The notes beneath the pieces are model-generated. The model saw only the letters and a program-made list of their open reading frames with translations. It made no database searches and was not told the DNA's origin. A program made the translations under genes and the position numbers. 64,000 nucleotides of DNA from Tillandsia leiboldiana (lineage: Eukaryota; Streptophyta; Magnoliopsida; Poales; Bromeliaceae): contig CM055065.1 in assembly GCA_029204045.2 (NCBI GenBank), positions 49,575,580-49,639,579 on the forward strand, in the 5' to 3' direction. Positions 39,686-52,423 of this stretch are shown piece after piece (the stretch's first letter is position 1; each line of letters starts with the position of its first letter).

Positions 39686-40132
39686 GAGATAATTGCATGT
39701 ATACATCTGAAATCTGAAGAAATATCTGATTTATCCTTCTTATTTTTTTCTTTCCAATATACTCTTCATACGTTCCACTGTTATTAAAAATATCCCTACC
39801 GTTTTCCTTTGTTAAGTTAACTAGGGTTAAACTAGAGTTAAATAATAATCGGAGTTGAAAACTATCAGATATACCTATTTTGTCCATATCTACCAAAACT
39901 ATTGAAAATTTTAAGGGTAAATAAGAAAAGTTGGTTATGGTAGAAGGGTATATTTGAAAGGGCAAAATGATAATTTCACATAGATAACGGTACACTAATA
40001 GAGTTTAACTTCAGAGGCATTTTAGAAAGAAGTTGGAACGTAAGAAGGGTAGTTTTAATATTAGCCTTCTAAAAGGAGTAAATATAAAAACAGAAAATTT
40101 TTTAGGAATATATAGAAAATTACCCCTAAATT
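39686..40132. mobile_element. Diverged family D element
   Basis: Starts 'ataattgcatgtatacatct' and ends 'tttaggaatatatagaaaattacccct', with mirrored inner segments similar to 27130-27557 ('gataatttcacatagataacgg' with 'cgttttcctttgttaagtta'). More diverged than the other copies. The short minus-strand frame in it is not a gene. Confidence 0.45.
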
Positions 40133-41753
40133 AAACTAGGTGCATGTTCTTTCATCAAAATTAAGGTAAAAAGTACAGAAACCTCCGTACTTCCAAAAGC
40201 ACTGCAAAATCGCTCAGCGTATAATAATTTTGATGTGGATCAATTACAAGCCCAAAGGCCACAAATCCAACTAGGCTTATTATAGGCCCTAGTTAGGCCC
40301 AATTCTCTATCTTTTCACTCCCATATGTTCATAGTTGTATTTTATATATCTATGATTATAATTATCAAATATTATAATTTTATTTTATTGTGTATATATA
40401 CCTACCATTAATTATATGTCAGTGTCAAATTAGATTTTGAGTGGACCTACATTAATAAAAATAATAAGTTGAGGTGGCTATTTGAGAATGACGTACATTT
40501 GAGGGCAATAATTTAAGTACTATGTGACACAGAATTATATTGAAAATTTATCAGTACGATAAGTGCTGGCCAATATATATGTCATAAAAAAATACATATA
40601 TATCGATTTTTTAATAATAAATATTTTAATTATCTATTATGTATTTTACTAAATCTTTTAAATTTTATTTTAAAAATTACTTACTAATTTAACTAAAAGA
40701 AAATTTTGAACTGTGCCATCTGGTGCCGATATCTTGTTGGTATGATACGGGTACGATAGACATGATCTCTATCGATGAATATTTAAATTCTTGGTTGATG
40801 AGAGTTTCTATATATTTTTACCTAATAAAATAAAGGTAAGTGCGTACATAACTCATCTGAACTATGAACCATTTTGAATCGACTATTCAAAATTTTAAAG
40901 CTTTAATTTCACTATCAAACCTTTTAATTTATTTGATAATTGACTTTAAAATTTAAGTTAATTTTTTATTTCAGTCAAATTTATAGTTGAGAGAATTATA
41001 TCTTATATATTAATTAAATTTGTAAAAATAAATAATTGATGTAAAAATATATATACATTAGTAGTAATTTTTTATCCACCCCAAGATGGGGTGAGTGTAG
41101 AATGTACACCCCCTAGCACTTCTCTATTTTTAAATATTATTAAATATAAAAAAAATCATAAATATTAATTTTTTTTTTTTGTTTTAGTGTGTGGGATTAC
41201 TCAAAAGCAATCTCTCTCACTGCGATTGGACCACTAACGTGGTGTGACGTCATTCAGGAGGCTTCAAATTGAGAGTGACGTCACGCACATCGTTGTAGTG
41301 GATGAGTCAAGGTATTTGACTTGGGCTTGACAAATCAAACATTTTTTTTTTGTTTTTTTTTCAGAAAGTGCTGAGAACGTACATTGTATGGCATCTTTAA
41401 AATTTTTATTAGTTCTTAATGATTAATTAATATATAGTTATATATACATATCAAATAACTCAAATATTATATTAGTAAAAAAAACAGTAAATATAATTTA
41501 ATCATCGAAACAAAATAAAATTTGAACATCTATTCGTAATCAAACCGAAGAACACAAGAAAGGAACATAATATTTTTTAATTTCACAAAATGGTAAGCAA
41601 TATTAGAAATCAATCGATGAGAAAATCAAGTGAGATTTGTCAACTAGCTTACATTGTTTGGATTAATTGTGATGTTGATTTTGCCTCCATTTATGATTAA
41701 TTAATTTGTGGCACTCTTCCATATTTTTTCTATATATATATATATATATATAT
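40133..41753. other. Intergenic DNA
   Basis: AT-rich. 40850-41040 repeats 33480-33700. About 41070-41120 is a half copy of family B ('ccaccccaagatggggtgag' then 'atgtacaccccctagca'). 41200-41340 is less AT-rich and contains TGACGTCA-like 'gtgacgtcattca' and 'gtgacgtcacgcac', without a gene. (TA)n before 41754. Confidence 0.35.
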
Positions 41754-41925
41754 GGAAAATGCTACTTGTACACCCCATTTGGGGGTGTACATCGCACACC
41801 CCACCCATCCAATGGGTGGGGTGTGGTGAGGGGTCACTTCACAATTTGTGAAGTGATTCCCCCACCCTTAGATGGGTGGGTGTAAGATGTACACCCCCAA
41901 AGGGGGTGTACATGTAGCGTTGCTC
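41754..41925. mobile_element. Family B MITE in (TA)n
   Basis: 172 bp. The terminal palindromes are TGTACACCCCATTTGGGGGTGTACA-type (positions 41766-41790) and GTACACCCCCAAAGGGGGTG; the internal stem ACACCCCACCC/GGGTGGGGTGT is long and nearly perfect, and differs from other copies in sequence while keeping pairing. Confidence 0.8.
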
Positions 41926-42144
41926 TATATATATATATATATATATCTCTAAATCAGTAAAATTAGTTTGAAAATGATGTCTATAAAATTTTTGTTCTTA
42001 AAAATGCATGGTATAAAATTTGCATTAGTAAACTTAAACTTAACTACAAGAGGAAGAGAAAACATGTAAAAGCTCATGCTATTTAATGGAAGTTGTGATA
42101 ATTAAATTCAAGACCTTTTGGAGTCAATAAGAGTTAGAAATAAT
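41926..42144. other. Short AT-rich spacer
   Basis: (TA)n remnant then unremarkable sequence. Confidence 0.4.
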
Positions 42145-42680
42145 CAAATTCACTAGTATTAATAATTCGTTGAATTTAAAGTATTGATCCAAAATATTTA
42201 AGCGATAACTCGTTAGCTCTAAACCACTGACTCAAAATGCATAAATCTGACTATTAGTTCTAGTGTGAACATCACATATCCCACACTTTACTATATTATT
42301 TGATGCGTAACTATTTTAGTATCAAATATATTTTTTCTATTTTTAGGTCAATTAAATATATAGTTCAAAATCATCGTCACAGATTTAGTCTAAAATTATC
42401 ATCACATGTATAGTTCAAAGTCACTAGGCGATCCATATGAGATCTACTTCGCATTTTTTGGATAGTAAATAATCACACATATAGTTCAAAATCACCTGTC
42501 GATATATACGAGGCCCATCTCATATTTTTAGATAGTGAATCGGTTCTGATACTAACTATAACAATCTAACCCACTAGTATTAATAATTCGTTGAGGTCAA
42601 ACTCACCATCAGAAAATACTTAAATTTCGTTATTAGTTCTAATGCGCTCGTCACATGTAACCTCCCATATTTTTTTGACA
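42145..42680 (-). mobile_element. Degenerate TRIM-like element
   Basis: 'cactagtattaataattcgttga' occurs at about 42151 and 42573, each followed by related sequence ('actattagttctagtgtgaacatcacat' / 'gttattagttctaatgcgctcgtcacat'), so two LTR-like copies are present. Just left of the right copy the minus strand reads GTTAGTATCAGAACC, similar to a tRNA-Met primer site. Heavily decayed; no target duplication seen. Confidence 0.45.
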
Positions 42681-42759
42681 TGGGAGTGCTACATAAAGAA
42701 ATTATTTTGATTAGTCCTAATATGGCCGTGCCTAATAATTTCTTATAGCAATCCTAATC

Positions 42760-43203
42760 TGTGACACCCCTAATAGTCCCACATCGGATGTGGATGGAAT
42801 TGTGATTGAGTTTATAAGAGACATGGACACTAGTAATAATAACTGAACTTAAATATTTTGGGTTGTGATTTAGGCCCAACAAATTATTATTGCTAGTGGG
42901 CCGGATCGTTATATTTGGTATCAGAGCCAATAACCGGCCGGAGTGTAGATGTCAGGGCTAGCGAGACAAGTCTCACATCGCCTGGTGATCTTGGGCTGCT
43001 GTGTGTGTGTTTGGACTGACGAGGACATCAGGTCTAAACGGGAGGAGTCTGTGACACTCCCAATAGTCCAACATCGGATGTGAATGGAATTATGATTGAG
43101 TTTATCAGAGATATGAACACTAGTAATAATAACTGGGTTTAACTATTTTGGACTGTGGTATGGACCTAACGAGTTATTATTATTAGTGATCCGGATCGTT
43201 ACA
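42760..43203 (+). mobile_element. TRIM retrotransposon with 154 bp LTRs and 5 bp TSD
   Basis: LTRs 42760-42913 and 43050-43203, each 154 bp, starting TGTGACAC and ending GTTATA / GTTACA. The primer-binding site TGGTATCAGAGC is at 42916-42927, matching initiator tRNA-Met. A polypurine tract AACGGGAGGAG precedes the second LTR. TAATC flanks both sides (42755-42759, 43204-43208). The internal region is 136 bp with no coding capacity. The same family forms the concatemer at 47733-48351. Confidence 0.9.
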
Positions 43204-43459
43204 TAATCAAACATTGGCATCAGAATTTTACAAAGCATTTATGTAATAATTTATATCCCTTGTTTAATTAACATCAAATGTTGTCCTCTTATGGCCTATA
43301 CTTGAATTGATTTTCCTCCATAGAAATGGCCTATACTTGAATTGATTTTCCTCCATAGAAATTAGAGTGGAAATGCAATAGTTGTGGCCTCTGTGGCTAA
43401 TACAATTTTTGAGAAAGATTATTTCCGAATATACAGTTGAATATTTTCATAATTATAAA
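43204..43459. other. Spacer
   Basis: 'atggcctatacttgaattgattttcctccatagaaat' is tandemly repeated around 43292-43361. Nothing else. Confidence 0.45.
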
Positions 43460-43635
43460 GGGAAAAGCTAAATGTACATCCTCTTGGAGGTGTACATCTT
43501 ACACCCCACCCTATTCTGAGGTGGGGTGTATTTCATCCGTCACTTCGAGTGAGTGACGGATGAAATACACCCCACCCCAGAATAAGGTGGGGTGTAAGAT
43601 GTACACTCCAAGGGGGTGCACAGGTAGCAGCGCCC
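43460..43635. mobile_element. Family B MITE with perfect 9 bp TSD
   Basis: 176 bp. The whole element is nearly one long palindrome: ACACCCCACC...GGTGGGGTGT pairs occur on both halves around a TCACTTCGAGTGAGTGA centre. AATTATAAA is directly repeated at 43451-43459 and 43636-43644. Best example in the window for assigning the family to Mutator-type insertion. Confidence 0.88.
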
Positions 43636-44316
43636 AATTATAAATATCAATTTGCTTTTTGCCTAGACCGAATTGCAACTAGGAGAATTTAATGGGTCTT
43701 AATCCAAAGTTTTTTCTTCTTTTTTGACTCTTCTAAGAATATAAAAGCCCTGGTACTTAATTGGTTGTGTCTTGATTTTAATTTGCCACCCTGTGGTATA
43801 ATACAATTTTATTTTGTCAGTGACTCAAAAATTATACTTAATCCTTCTATAAATTAATTTTTATTTTACTGTATAACTGTACTATTAAATAGGTGATAAT
43901 TTGTTTACTTAAACCACTGAGGGGTAGCCTATAATATTTTATTATTTTATTATTAGTATTGTACCATTGATTTAGAAAAAACATTATTTTGCTAACATAT
44001 TTATCAGTAGTTTTGTTAGGATTTGATTAGATTTATAGTTCAATTCTTAAAATTAATATTTAAGTGTGTTGGAGATAAATTTTTTAAAATTTAAATATTA
44101 ATTAGAATAAAAATTTATTTAGATTAGAATTTGGATAGCTTTTGATGTAAACTATAAATATAGTATAGGTGCTATTATTTTGGTAGTGGTCACACCGATA
44201 TGACACGGTGGTGGTGGTAGAGTTTAACTACAGACATGGAGGTGGTGGGGGTTAGAATTTAGCTACGTACGAATGCATTTAAAGAGATAAGTCTTCTAGG
44301 TTCATAAAAGACGAGA
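43636..44316. other. Intergenic DNA
   Basis: AT-rich, with 44190-44260 richer in GGT. No gene. Confidence 0.4.
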
Positions 44317-44573
44317 TCTACAATAAAATTATGCTATAGCGACACTTTTAAGTGCTTCTAAAATTTGAAAAAAGTGTCGCTGCAAAAAATACCGACACTT
44401 ATTATTAGTGTCGCTATATGTGCAGTCTTTATGGTGTATAGCGACGCATTATTATAATGTGTCCCAAAAATGTGTCTCTATAATTTAACTTTGGATATAG
44501 ATGGAATATAGATAGGACGCTTTTATAAAAGTGTTACAAAAATATGTTCCTATAATCTAATTTTATTGTAGTG
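44317..44573. mobile_element. Family E MITE
   Basis: About 257 bp with ends CTACAATAAAATTATG / TAATTTTATTGTAGTG. Interior matches 24871-25161 including 'tagtgtcgctatatgtgcag'. Confidence 0.65.
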
Positions 44574-44945
44574 AGAGAATTAAAGGTGCGAGATATTCAG
44601 GAAGAGGGCTCAAGTTGAAACTACTCTATTGCAGAAGAGGAGTCGGTGTAATTCTTCTCTTGGTTAATGAATCTTACTCTATTGCAAAAGAGGAGTGCAG
44701 AAGAGGAGTCGGTGTAATTCTTCTCTTGTTTAATGAATCTTATTTCATCCATATATTTTCTATTTTGATTTTCTTCTCCTTGGTGGTTATGTTGGTTCTA
44801 GTTATGTTGAGGCGACGGGTTTATGATAAAAATCTGATTTGACGTTTTTGCCGCAGAATCCGAGCAATCGATACCGAAGCGAATTGCGGATTCATAGAAT
44901 CTGGTGCTGAGGCGAGTACCAGATTCCCAATAATTTCTTACGATA
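44574..44945. repeat. 68 bp tandem duplication and spacer
   Basis: 'agaagaggagtcggtgtaat' and the following 'tcttctcttg.ttaatgaatctta' occur at about 44631 and 44699. 44830-44930 is less AT-rich and unrecognised. The short frame over the repeats is not supported. Confidence 0.5.
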
Positions 44946-44961
44946 AAACATACTAAAATTG

Positions 44962-46343
44962 CCGGGTGGCAAGCCAAATTACTAAAGATATTTGAGCTGG
45001 GTTCGTTCCCGATCAAATATCTTGGTCTACCGCTGAAGAAGGGCAGCATCCCTAAGGAAGATTGGTAACACATCATCTCCAAGATCGAACAAAGAATTGC
45101 CGGGTGGCAAGCCAAATTACTCTCACAAGGGGGAAAGCTTACCCTAGTTAACTCTGTGCTCTCGAATTTACCCCTCTACTACTTCTCAGTCTTCGGAGCA
45201 TCTGTCTGGGTCCTCAGAAGAATTGACTCGCTTCGGAGAGCCTTCTTCTGGAAAGGCCAAAGCTATGCGTCAGGGGGCAACTGCCTGGTTAGCTGGAAAA
45301 CGGTCTGCAGAAACAAAAGGGACGGGGGATTAGGTGTCATGAACCTGGAGAGCATGAACACTGCATTACTGGCGAAGTGGTGGTGGAAATTCCTCTCAGC
45401 AGAAGCGACCCCTCGGGGACCTCTCGTTAAGGGTCTTTATTACCAACGCAGAAGCCCTGAACGAAGGATCCTCGTTCAAACCCTACTCTCACTCGTGGAG
45501 AAGTGTGCTAGACACGAGGGAACTCTTCAAGTGCAGCACGACCCACTCGGTAGGAGATGGAGTCTTGACAGGTTTCTGGTCTGATATTTGGATAGGAAAC
45601 TCGCCTCTTTCGACCCAGTTCCCAAGCATCTACGATTTGGCTTGCAACAAAAATCTCCGGGTGAATGAATGCTTTGGACGGAACGGATGGAACTGGGTGA
45701 AAATCCTGGAGGGCTTAGGGGATAGCCCCACAGGCCTCGAGGATGTAATCCGGAACTTGAAGGCGACCACATCTGACCTGACCCTAACAAACAACAAAGA
45801 TGAATTCCTCTGGCGCTGGACCAACTCTAGACTTTTCTCGGTTATGTCTTTGTACCGCTTCTTACAAGATAGCGGGGAAGTCAATGACCGCTTCAACGAA
45901 CTTTGGAGCATCAAACTACCGTTGAAAGTTAAAATTTTCGTCTGGCTAGTACTTCGAAGGAGAGTTCTGACTAGGGACAACCTGCAGAAAATGAACTGGA
46001 TCGGACCCAGCTGCTGTGCCATCTGCCTAGGCCCCGAGGAAACACCAGATCACCTATTCGTCTCATGCACCTGTGCTAAATCGTTGCTGGAGGCCTTGCT
46101 GCCCAATAAATCGGAGATCCGAAACTGCCCTTCCATCGACAGGTTGTGGGAGGCGAGCTCTCACAAGAGGGGGGCCTGGGGCAGAAGGATCCTAACCACC
46201 ATCGCAACTACCTGGTGGATGGTTTGGTTGGAAAGAAACAGAAGGATCTTCGAAAATAAGAATCGTACGTACCAAGGTGCTATCCTCGCCGAAATCAGAC
46301 TCTACCGTTCATACTGGACTAGGTTCTGCGCCTAAGCTCACCT

Positions 46344-46400
<57 letters not shown>

Positions 46401-46499
46401 TTCGGGCCCGGCTGCTCAGCTGCAGATACCGGCTGCCCTGTAGCTTAATTCATCTCCGCCTTGAATGGAGCGGCAGTATGCTGTTTTCCTCTAAAAAAT
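44962..46499 (+). mobile_element. 5'-truncated L1-type LINE with 16 bp TSD
   Basis: AAACATACTAAAATTG occurs exactly at 44946-44961 and 46500-46515, a 16 bp target duplication typical of LINE insertion. The body starts within ORF2, ends with a T-tract of about 60 (46347-46400), a conserved GC-rich tail and an A-rich terminus. The first ~25 bp repeat sequence found again at 45095-45120 (GCCGGGTGGCAAGCCAAATT), so the 5' junction contains a short out-of-place copy of LINE sequence. Confidence 0.88.
44990..46335 (+). pseudogene. LINE ORF2 C-terminal region, frameshifted
   Basis: Encodes the C-terminal part of an L1-type endonuclease/reverse transcriptase polyprotein. Order: IKYLGLPLKKGSIPKEDW (RT tail), an in-frame TAA at 45066, QAKLLSQGGKLTLVNSVLS, WKTVCRNKRDGGLGVMNL, then a frame change around 45505 and DGVLTGFWSDIWIGN, LPLKVKIFVWLVLRRRVLTR, and the zinc-binding module C-A-I-C-L-G-x4-DHLFVSC typical of plant non-LTR elements (zf-RVT). 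It stops at 46335. The catalytic RT core and endonuclease are missing because of 5' truncation. One stop plus one frameshift indicate a fairly young dead copy. Confidence 0.85.
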
Positions 46500-46515
46500 A
46501 AACATACTAAAATTG

Positions 46516-47127
46516 TATACGAGGAAATTATAATTTTTTGAACAACAAAATTTGCAGAATAATAATATGGTAATTAAACTTTGGAGAACAAATCAAATTT
46601 TAACCTAAAATCAAATATGCATGTATTATAATAATTAAGGAAACACCTCAATTTGCTCTCCTATGATTTAAATTTAATTCATTTTGCTATTTTGTGGTTC
46701 AAAAAATTAATCTTGTGATTTTATTTTTTATTTCACCGAAAAAATTTATCGTCAAATAGAGCAGAAAAATATTTTTTTTTATAAAAAAGCCACATGATAA
46801 TACTATGTTTAACGATAGATTCTTACAGTAAAATATAAATATAATTACAGAATAATTAAATATAATTTTTTAAACTACAAAAAAAAAAAGTAAAATAAAA
46901 ATGCACTAAAGCACATAATAATTAAGTGAGAATATTTAAAATGATAAAGCGAAAATATGCTAAACCACAATAAATCGAGTAAGTAAAAGTGTGCTTTTAC
47001 TTTAACACTAAAAAAAAAAGACAGATTGCCGCTAGCGCAAATAACAAAAACGTGATGAATAATATCCGAGGTCTTAAGTTCAGAGTTCAATTATTTTATA
47101 TATTTTGTTAGGATAGTATATACACCA

Positions 47128-47163
<36 letters not shown>

Positions 47164-47527
47164 ACACACACACACACAAAAAAGAAAAAAAAAAAGAAAA
47201 AAAAAAAAACACTAGAAAAAGGATAGATACAAAAGCCAAATTACTATTCAATAATGTTCTTGTAAAGGTTGGCATCTCGATCTCCTATATCAATTCTCCT
47301 CTTCTTTCTTGGTTTTTTTTTAAATAATTTACACATGTCTAGTCAAGAAATTCGATTCACGAGTAGCTAGGAAAATTTAAAAGAAGATAGCTAAGTAATC
47401 ACATGGTATCAACTTCGTGGCAATCTATACCATAAGGTAATGTGTAGACCTAATTAATTAAGGATTTATTCCTGTTAATTTATGTTACAATTCTTCGTCA
47501 ATGAAATGAAATGCTAATAATATAATG

Positions 47528-47529
<2 letters not shown>
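46516..47529. other. Intergenic DNA
   Basis: AT-rich, with (CT)n/(CA)n at about 47130-47178 followed by A-tracts. No gene. Confidence 0.4.
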
Positions 47530-47604
<75 letters not shown>

Positions 47605-47732
47605 GGCTAGAATAGTATCGATAGTACCAAGTTATTGGTGCTATCAAGTTTTTAGCCGTTGGATAAAAAAATATGCGATTGGGATTATAGTGGGCCCCTA
47701 GGGTTTACTAGGTGTTAGGTTGAATAGTAAAA
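47530..47732. mobile_element. (TA)n and family C MITE cut by a TRIM
   Basis: (TA)n to about 47598, then the first ~135 bp of a family C MITE, which stops at 'agtaaaaatc' where TRIM internal sequence 'agccggaagtgtgtgacgaa' begins. Confidence 0.6.
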
Positions 47733-48351
47733 ATCAGCCGGAAGTGTGTGACGAATCTCGGCTGAGCCTGGGTCTAGATGATAGGGCTAGCGAGATAAGT
47801 CTCACATCGCCTAGTGATCTTGGGCTGCTGTGTGTGTGTTTGGGCTGACGAGGACGTCAGGCCTAAACGGGGGGAGTCTGTGACGCCCCCAATAGTCTAA
47901 CATCGATTGTGGATGGAATTGTGATTGAGTTTATATGAAACTTGGACACTAGTAATAATAACTGGGCTTAAGCATTTTGGGCTGTGATGTGGGTCCAACG
48001 AGTTATTATTGCTAGTGGGACAGATCGTTACATTTGGTATCAGAGCCAATAACCAGCCGGAAGTGTGTGATGAGTCTCGGCTAAGCCTGGGTCCAGATGA
48101 CAGGGCTAGCGAGACGGGTCTCACATCGCCTAGTGATCTTGGACTGCTGTGTGTGTGTTTGGGCTGACGAGGACGTCAGGCCTAAACGGGGAGAGTCTGT
48201 GATGCCCATAATAGTCCCACATCGGATGTGGATGAAATTGTGATTAGGTTTATATGAGACATGAATACTAATAATAATAACTGGGTTTAAATATTTTGGG
48301 CTGTAGTGTGGGCCCAACGAGTTATTATTACTAGTGGACCAGCCTGTCACA
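47733..48351 (+). mobile_element. Head-to-tail TRIM concatemer lacking its first LTR
   Basis: Order: internal region (about 47733-47878), LTR 47879-48032, primer site TGGTATCAGAGC (from 48035), internal region (to 48197), LTR 48198-48351. Both LTRs are 154 bp and match 42760-43203. The two internal regions are closely similar ('agccggaagtgtgtgacgaa' / 'agccggaagtgtgtgatgag'). A normal element has one internal region between two LTRs, so this arrangement implies unequal recombination plus loss of the leftmost LTR. Confidence 0.82.
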
Positions 48352-48998
48352 GGCACAGTGAAAATGAAATGAATGGAGAAAAGTCAAATAAATAGAATGA
48401 TTTCATATAATGCAAATAATACAGATTCGTCAATCTCAATAAATGCTTAGAAATAAATAAATATTAAAAATGTATGACAATATTTGAATGGTCATTTAAG
48501 AAAATAATTTATTCTATTTTGAAAACCTAATAAAATCAAAAGGAGATGACTGCTTCTTATATAAGATTAAGTAATCGATCCTAGTTCTAACTATTAAAAT
48601 AAAAAAATATTTATTGAGATATTACTTAATTATTAATTATTACATTTTTATGAAACTGCACTGTATGTCAATTTTCCCCACAAATATTTTTTTTGCTTCC
48701 AAAATTATATATATTTTTTATTTTGTTCAGGTATTTTTGTAATCCTCCATGAGAACTAACTTAAATAAAAGTAATTTAAATTACATGAAAAATTAATTTA
48801 AACTAAAAAAATTAAAATTGAAGAACTAATTTACAATCCTCGGTGGGAACTAATTTAAATTTAAGTAATTTAAATTACATAAAGAATTAATTTAAATTAA
48901 AAAAATAAAATTGAAAAACTAATTTATTGTATGTTATAATTATTTATCATCTATATATTAAGATGATTTTTATCACATGAATTAAGAGTATAGTCACG
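48352..48998. other. Intergenic DNA
   Basis: AT-rich; 'gagaactaacttaaataaaagtaatttaaattacat' is repeated with changes near 48752 and 48847. No gene. Confidence 0.4.
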
Positions 48999-49256
48999 CA
49001 CTACAACAAAATTATGTTATAAGGACACATGTTTATGACACTTTTGTATAAGTGTCCTATCTATATTCCATCTATATCCAAAATTAAGTTATAGGGATAT
49101 ATTTTTGAGACACATTACAAAAATGTGTTGCTATACACCCTAGCGACGGCACATATAGCAATACTTACAGTAAATGTCGGTATTTTTGTCAACGACACTT
49201 TTTTTAGATTTTAGAAACACTTAAAAGTATCGCTATAGCTTAATTTTGTTGTAGTG
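48999..49256. mobile_element. Family E MITE, best-preserved ends
   Basis: 258 bp with inverted ends CACTACAACAAAATTATG / TTAATTTTGTTGTAGTG. Interior has 'tgacacttttgtataagtgt' and the mirrored 'cgctatagct'. Orientation opposite to 44317-44573. No clear target duplication. Confidence 0.7.
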
Positions 49257-51410
<2,154 letters not shown>

Positions 51411-51417
51411 AAATTAG

Positions 51418-51620
51418 GCACGTGCGTCCAAAAAAAACTCCCATGACCCAATGAGACTCCGCCACGTGTATTATAAATTAATTTTGGGAACATTCGTAAA
51501 TCTTAGCCACCGCTCTGACCACGCCAGTTACAACGTACCCAAATCCATTCCCCCACTTGACTTTCCCACTCGCACGTGCCGGAATCTAAGAAAATGAAAG
51601 AGGGCCCCCCACACGCACAA

Positions 51621-51657
<37 letters not shown>

Positions 51658-51725
51658 TGGAGCCCACTGTGCACAAACCGCTCAAATTTAAATACCCCGC
51701 CATAGCCGTTAGTTAATTAGCCGCC
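51418..51725 (+). promoter_or_regulatory. ERF promoter with G-boxes, W-box, GCC-box
   Basis: CACGTG cores at 51419-51424 (GCACGTGC), 51463-51468 (CCACGTGT) and 51573-51578 (GCACGTGC). TTGACT at 51558-51563 is a W-box core. AGCCGCC at 51719-51725 is the GCC-box, the binding site of ERF proteins themselves. A TATA-like TTTAAATA is at 51687-51694. A (TAA)n array at 51622-51656 separates the distal and proximal motifs. Confidence 0.5.
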
Positions 51726-51836
51726 ACAATCCACCACCTCAGCTGACTAAGAGCAGCAACAACAACAACAACAACAACAACAAACCTAACCCCCCTTCTC
51801 TATTCTCATTTTATTTATTTATTTATTTATTTTTTG

Positions 51837-52259
51837 ATGGAGGGTCCATCCAAGGGTGGTGGTGTTGGAGAGGCGGCGAAGGACGGAGGGGGAGGGAGCG
51901 GGGGCACGAGGTATCGGGGGGTGCGGAGGCGGCCGTGGGGGAAGTACGCGGCGGAGATACGCGACTCGAGCCGCCACGGGGCCCGCGTCTGGCTCGGCAC
52001 CTTCGACACCGCCGAGGAGGCCGCCCGCGCCTACGACCGCGCCGCCTTCGCCATGCGCGGCCACCTCGCCGTGCTCAACTTCCCCAACGAGGCCCCGTCC
52101 CCCCCCTCTTCAGGCAATCGAGCCGCGGCCGGTCCCTCCGCCTCCGCCTCCTCATCCTCGCGCGCCCCCGACGACGTCATCGAATTCGAGTACTTGGATG
52201 ATGAGGTGCTTGATGAGCTCCTCAAGCCTGAGGAGGATAAAGGTGGCAAGAAGAAATGA
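51837..52259 (+). CDS. Small group IX AP2/ERF transcription factor (EDLL-like)
   Basis: ERFs bind GCC-box promoters and regulate ethylene, jasmonate and stress responses in the nucleus. This intronless gene encodes 140 aa, starting at the ATG at 51837. After a Gly-rich N-terminus comes one AP2/ERF domain, about residues 24-84: RYRGVRRRPWGKYAAEIRD, then ARVWLGTFDTAEEAARAYD and AMRGHLAVLNFP. AEIRD and TFDT carry the Ala14/Asp19 pair of the ERF rather than DREB class. A Ser/Ala-rich linker leads to DDVIEFEYLDDEVLDELL near the C-terminus, the acidic motif shared by short group IX ERFs (ERF95-98 type), known as EDLL/CMIX-1, an activation domain. The C-terminus ends KGGKKK. The leader has a (CAA)n tract (51755-51783) and (ATTT)n just before the ATG; a ~105 bp (CT)n array begins 12 bp after the stop. 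Confidence 0.93.
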   Translation: MEGPSKGGGVGEAAKDGGGGSGGTRYRGVRRRPWGKYAAEIRDSSRHGARVWLGTFDTAEEAARAYDRAAFAMRGHLAVLNFPNEAPSPPSSGNRAAAGPSASASSSSRAPDDVIEFEYLDDEVLDELLKPEEDKGGKKK

Positions 52260-52268
52260 AAGGAGACA

Positions 52269-52423
<155 letters not shown>

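Noticed and set aside
44615..44842. 75-codon plus-strand frame as a gene
   Set aside because: It consists of a 68 bp tandem duplication followed by a hydrophobic AT-rich stretch, with no recognisable domain.
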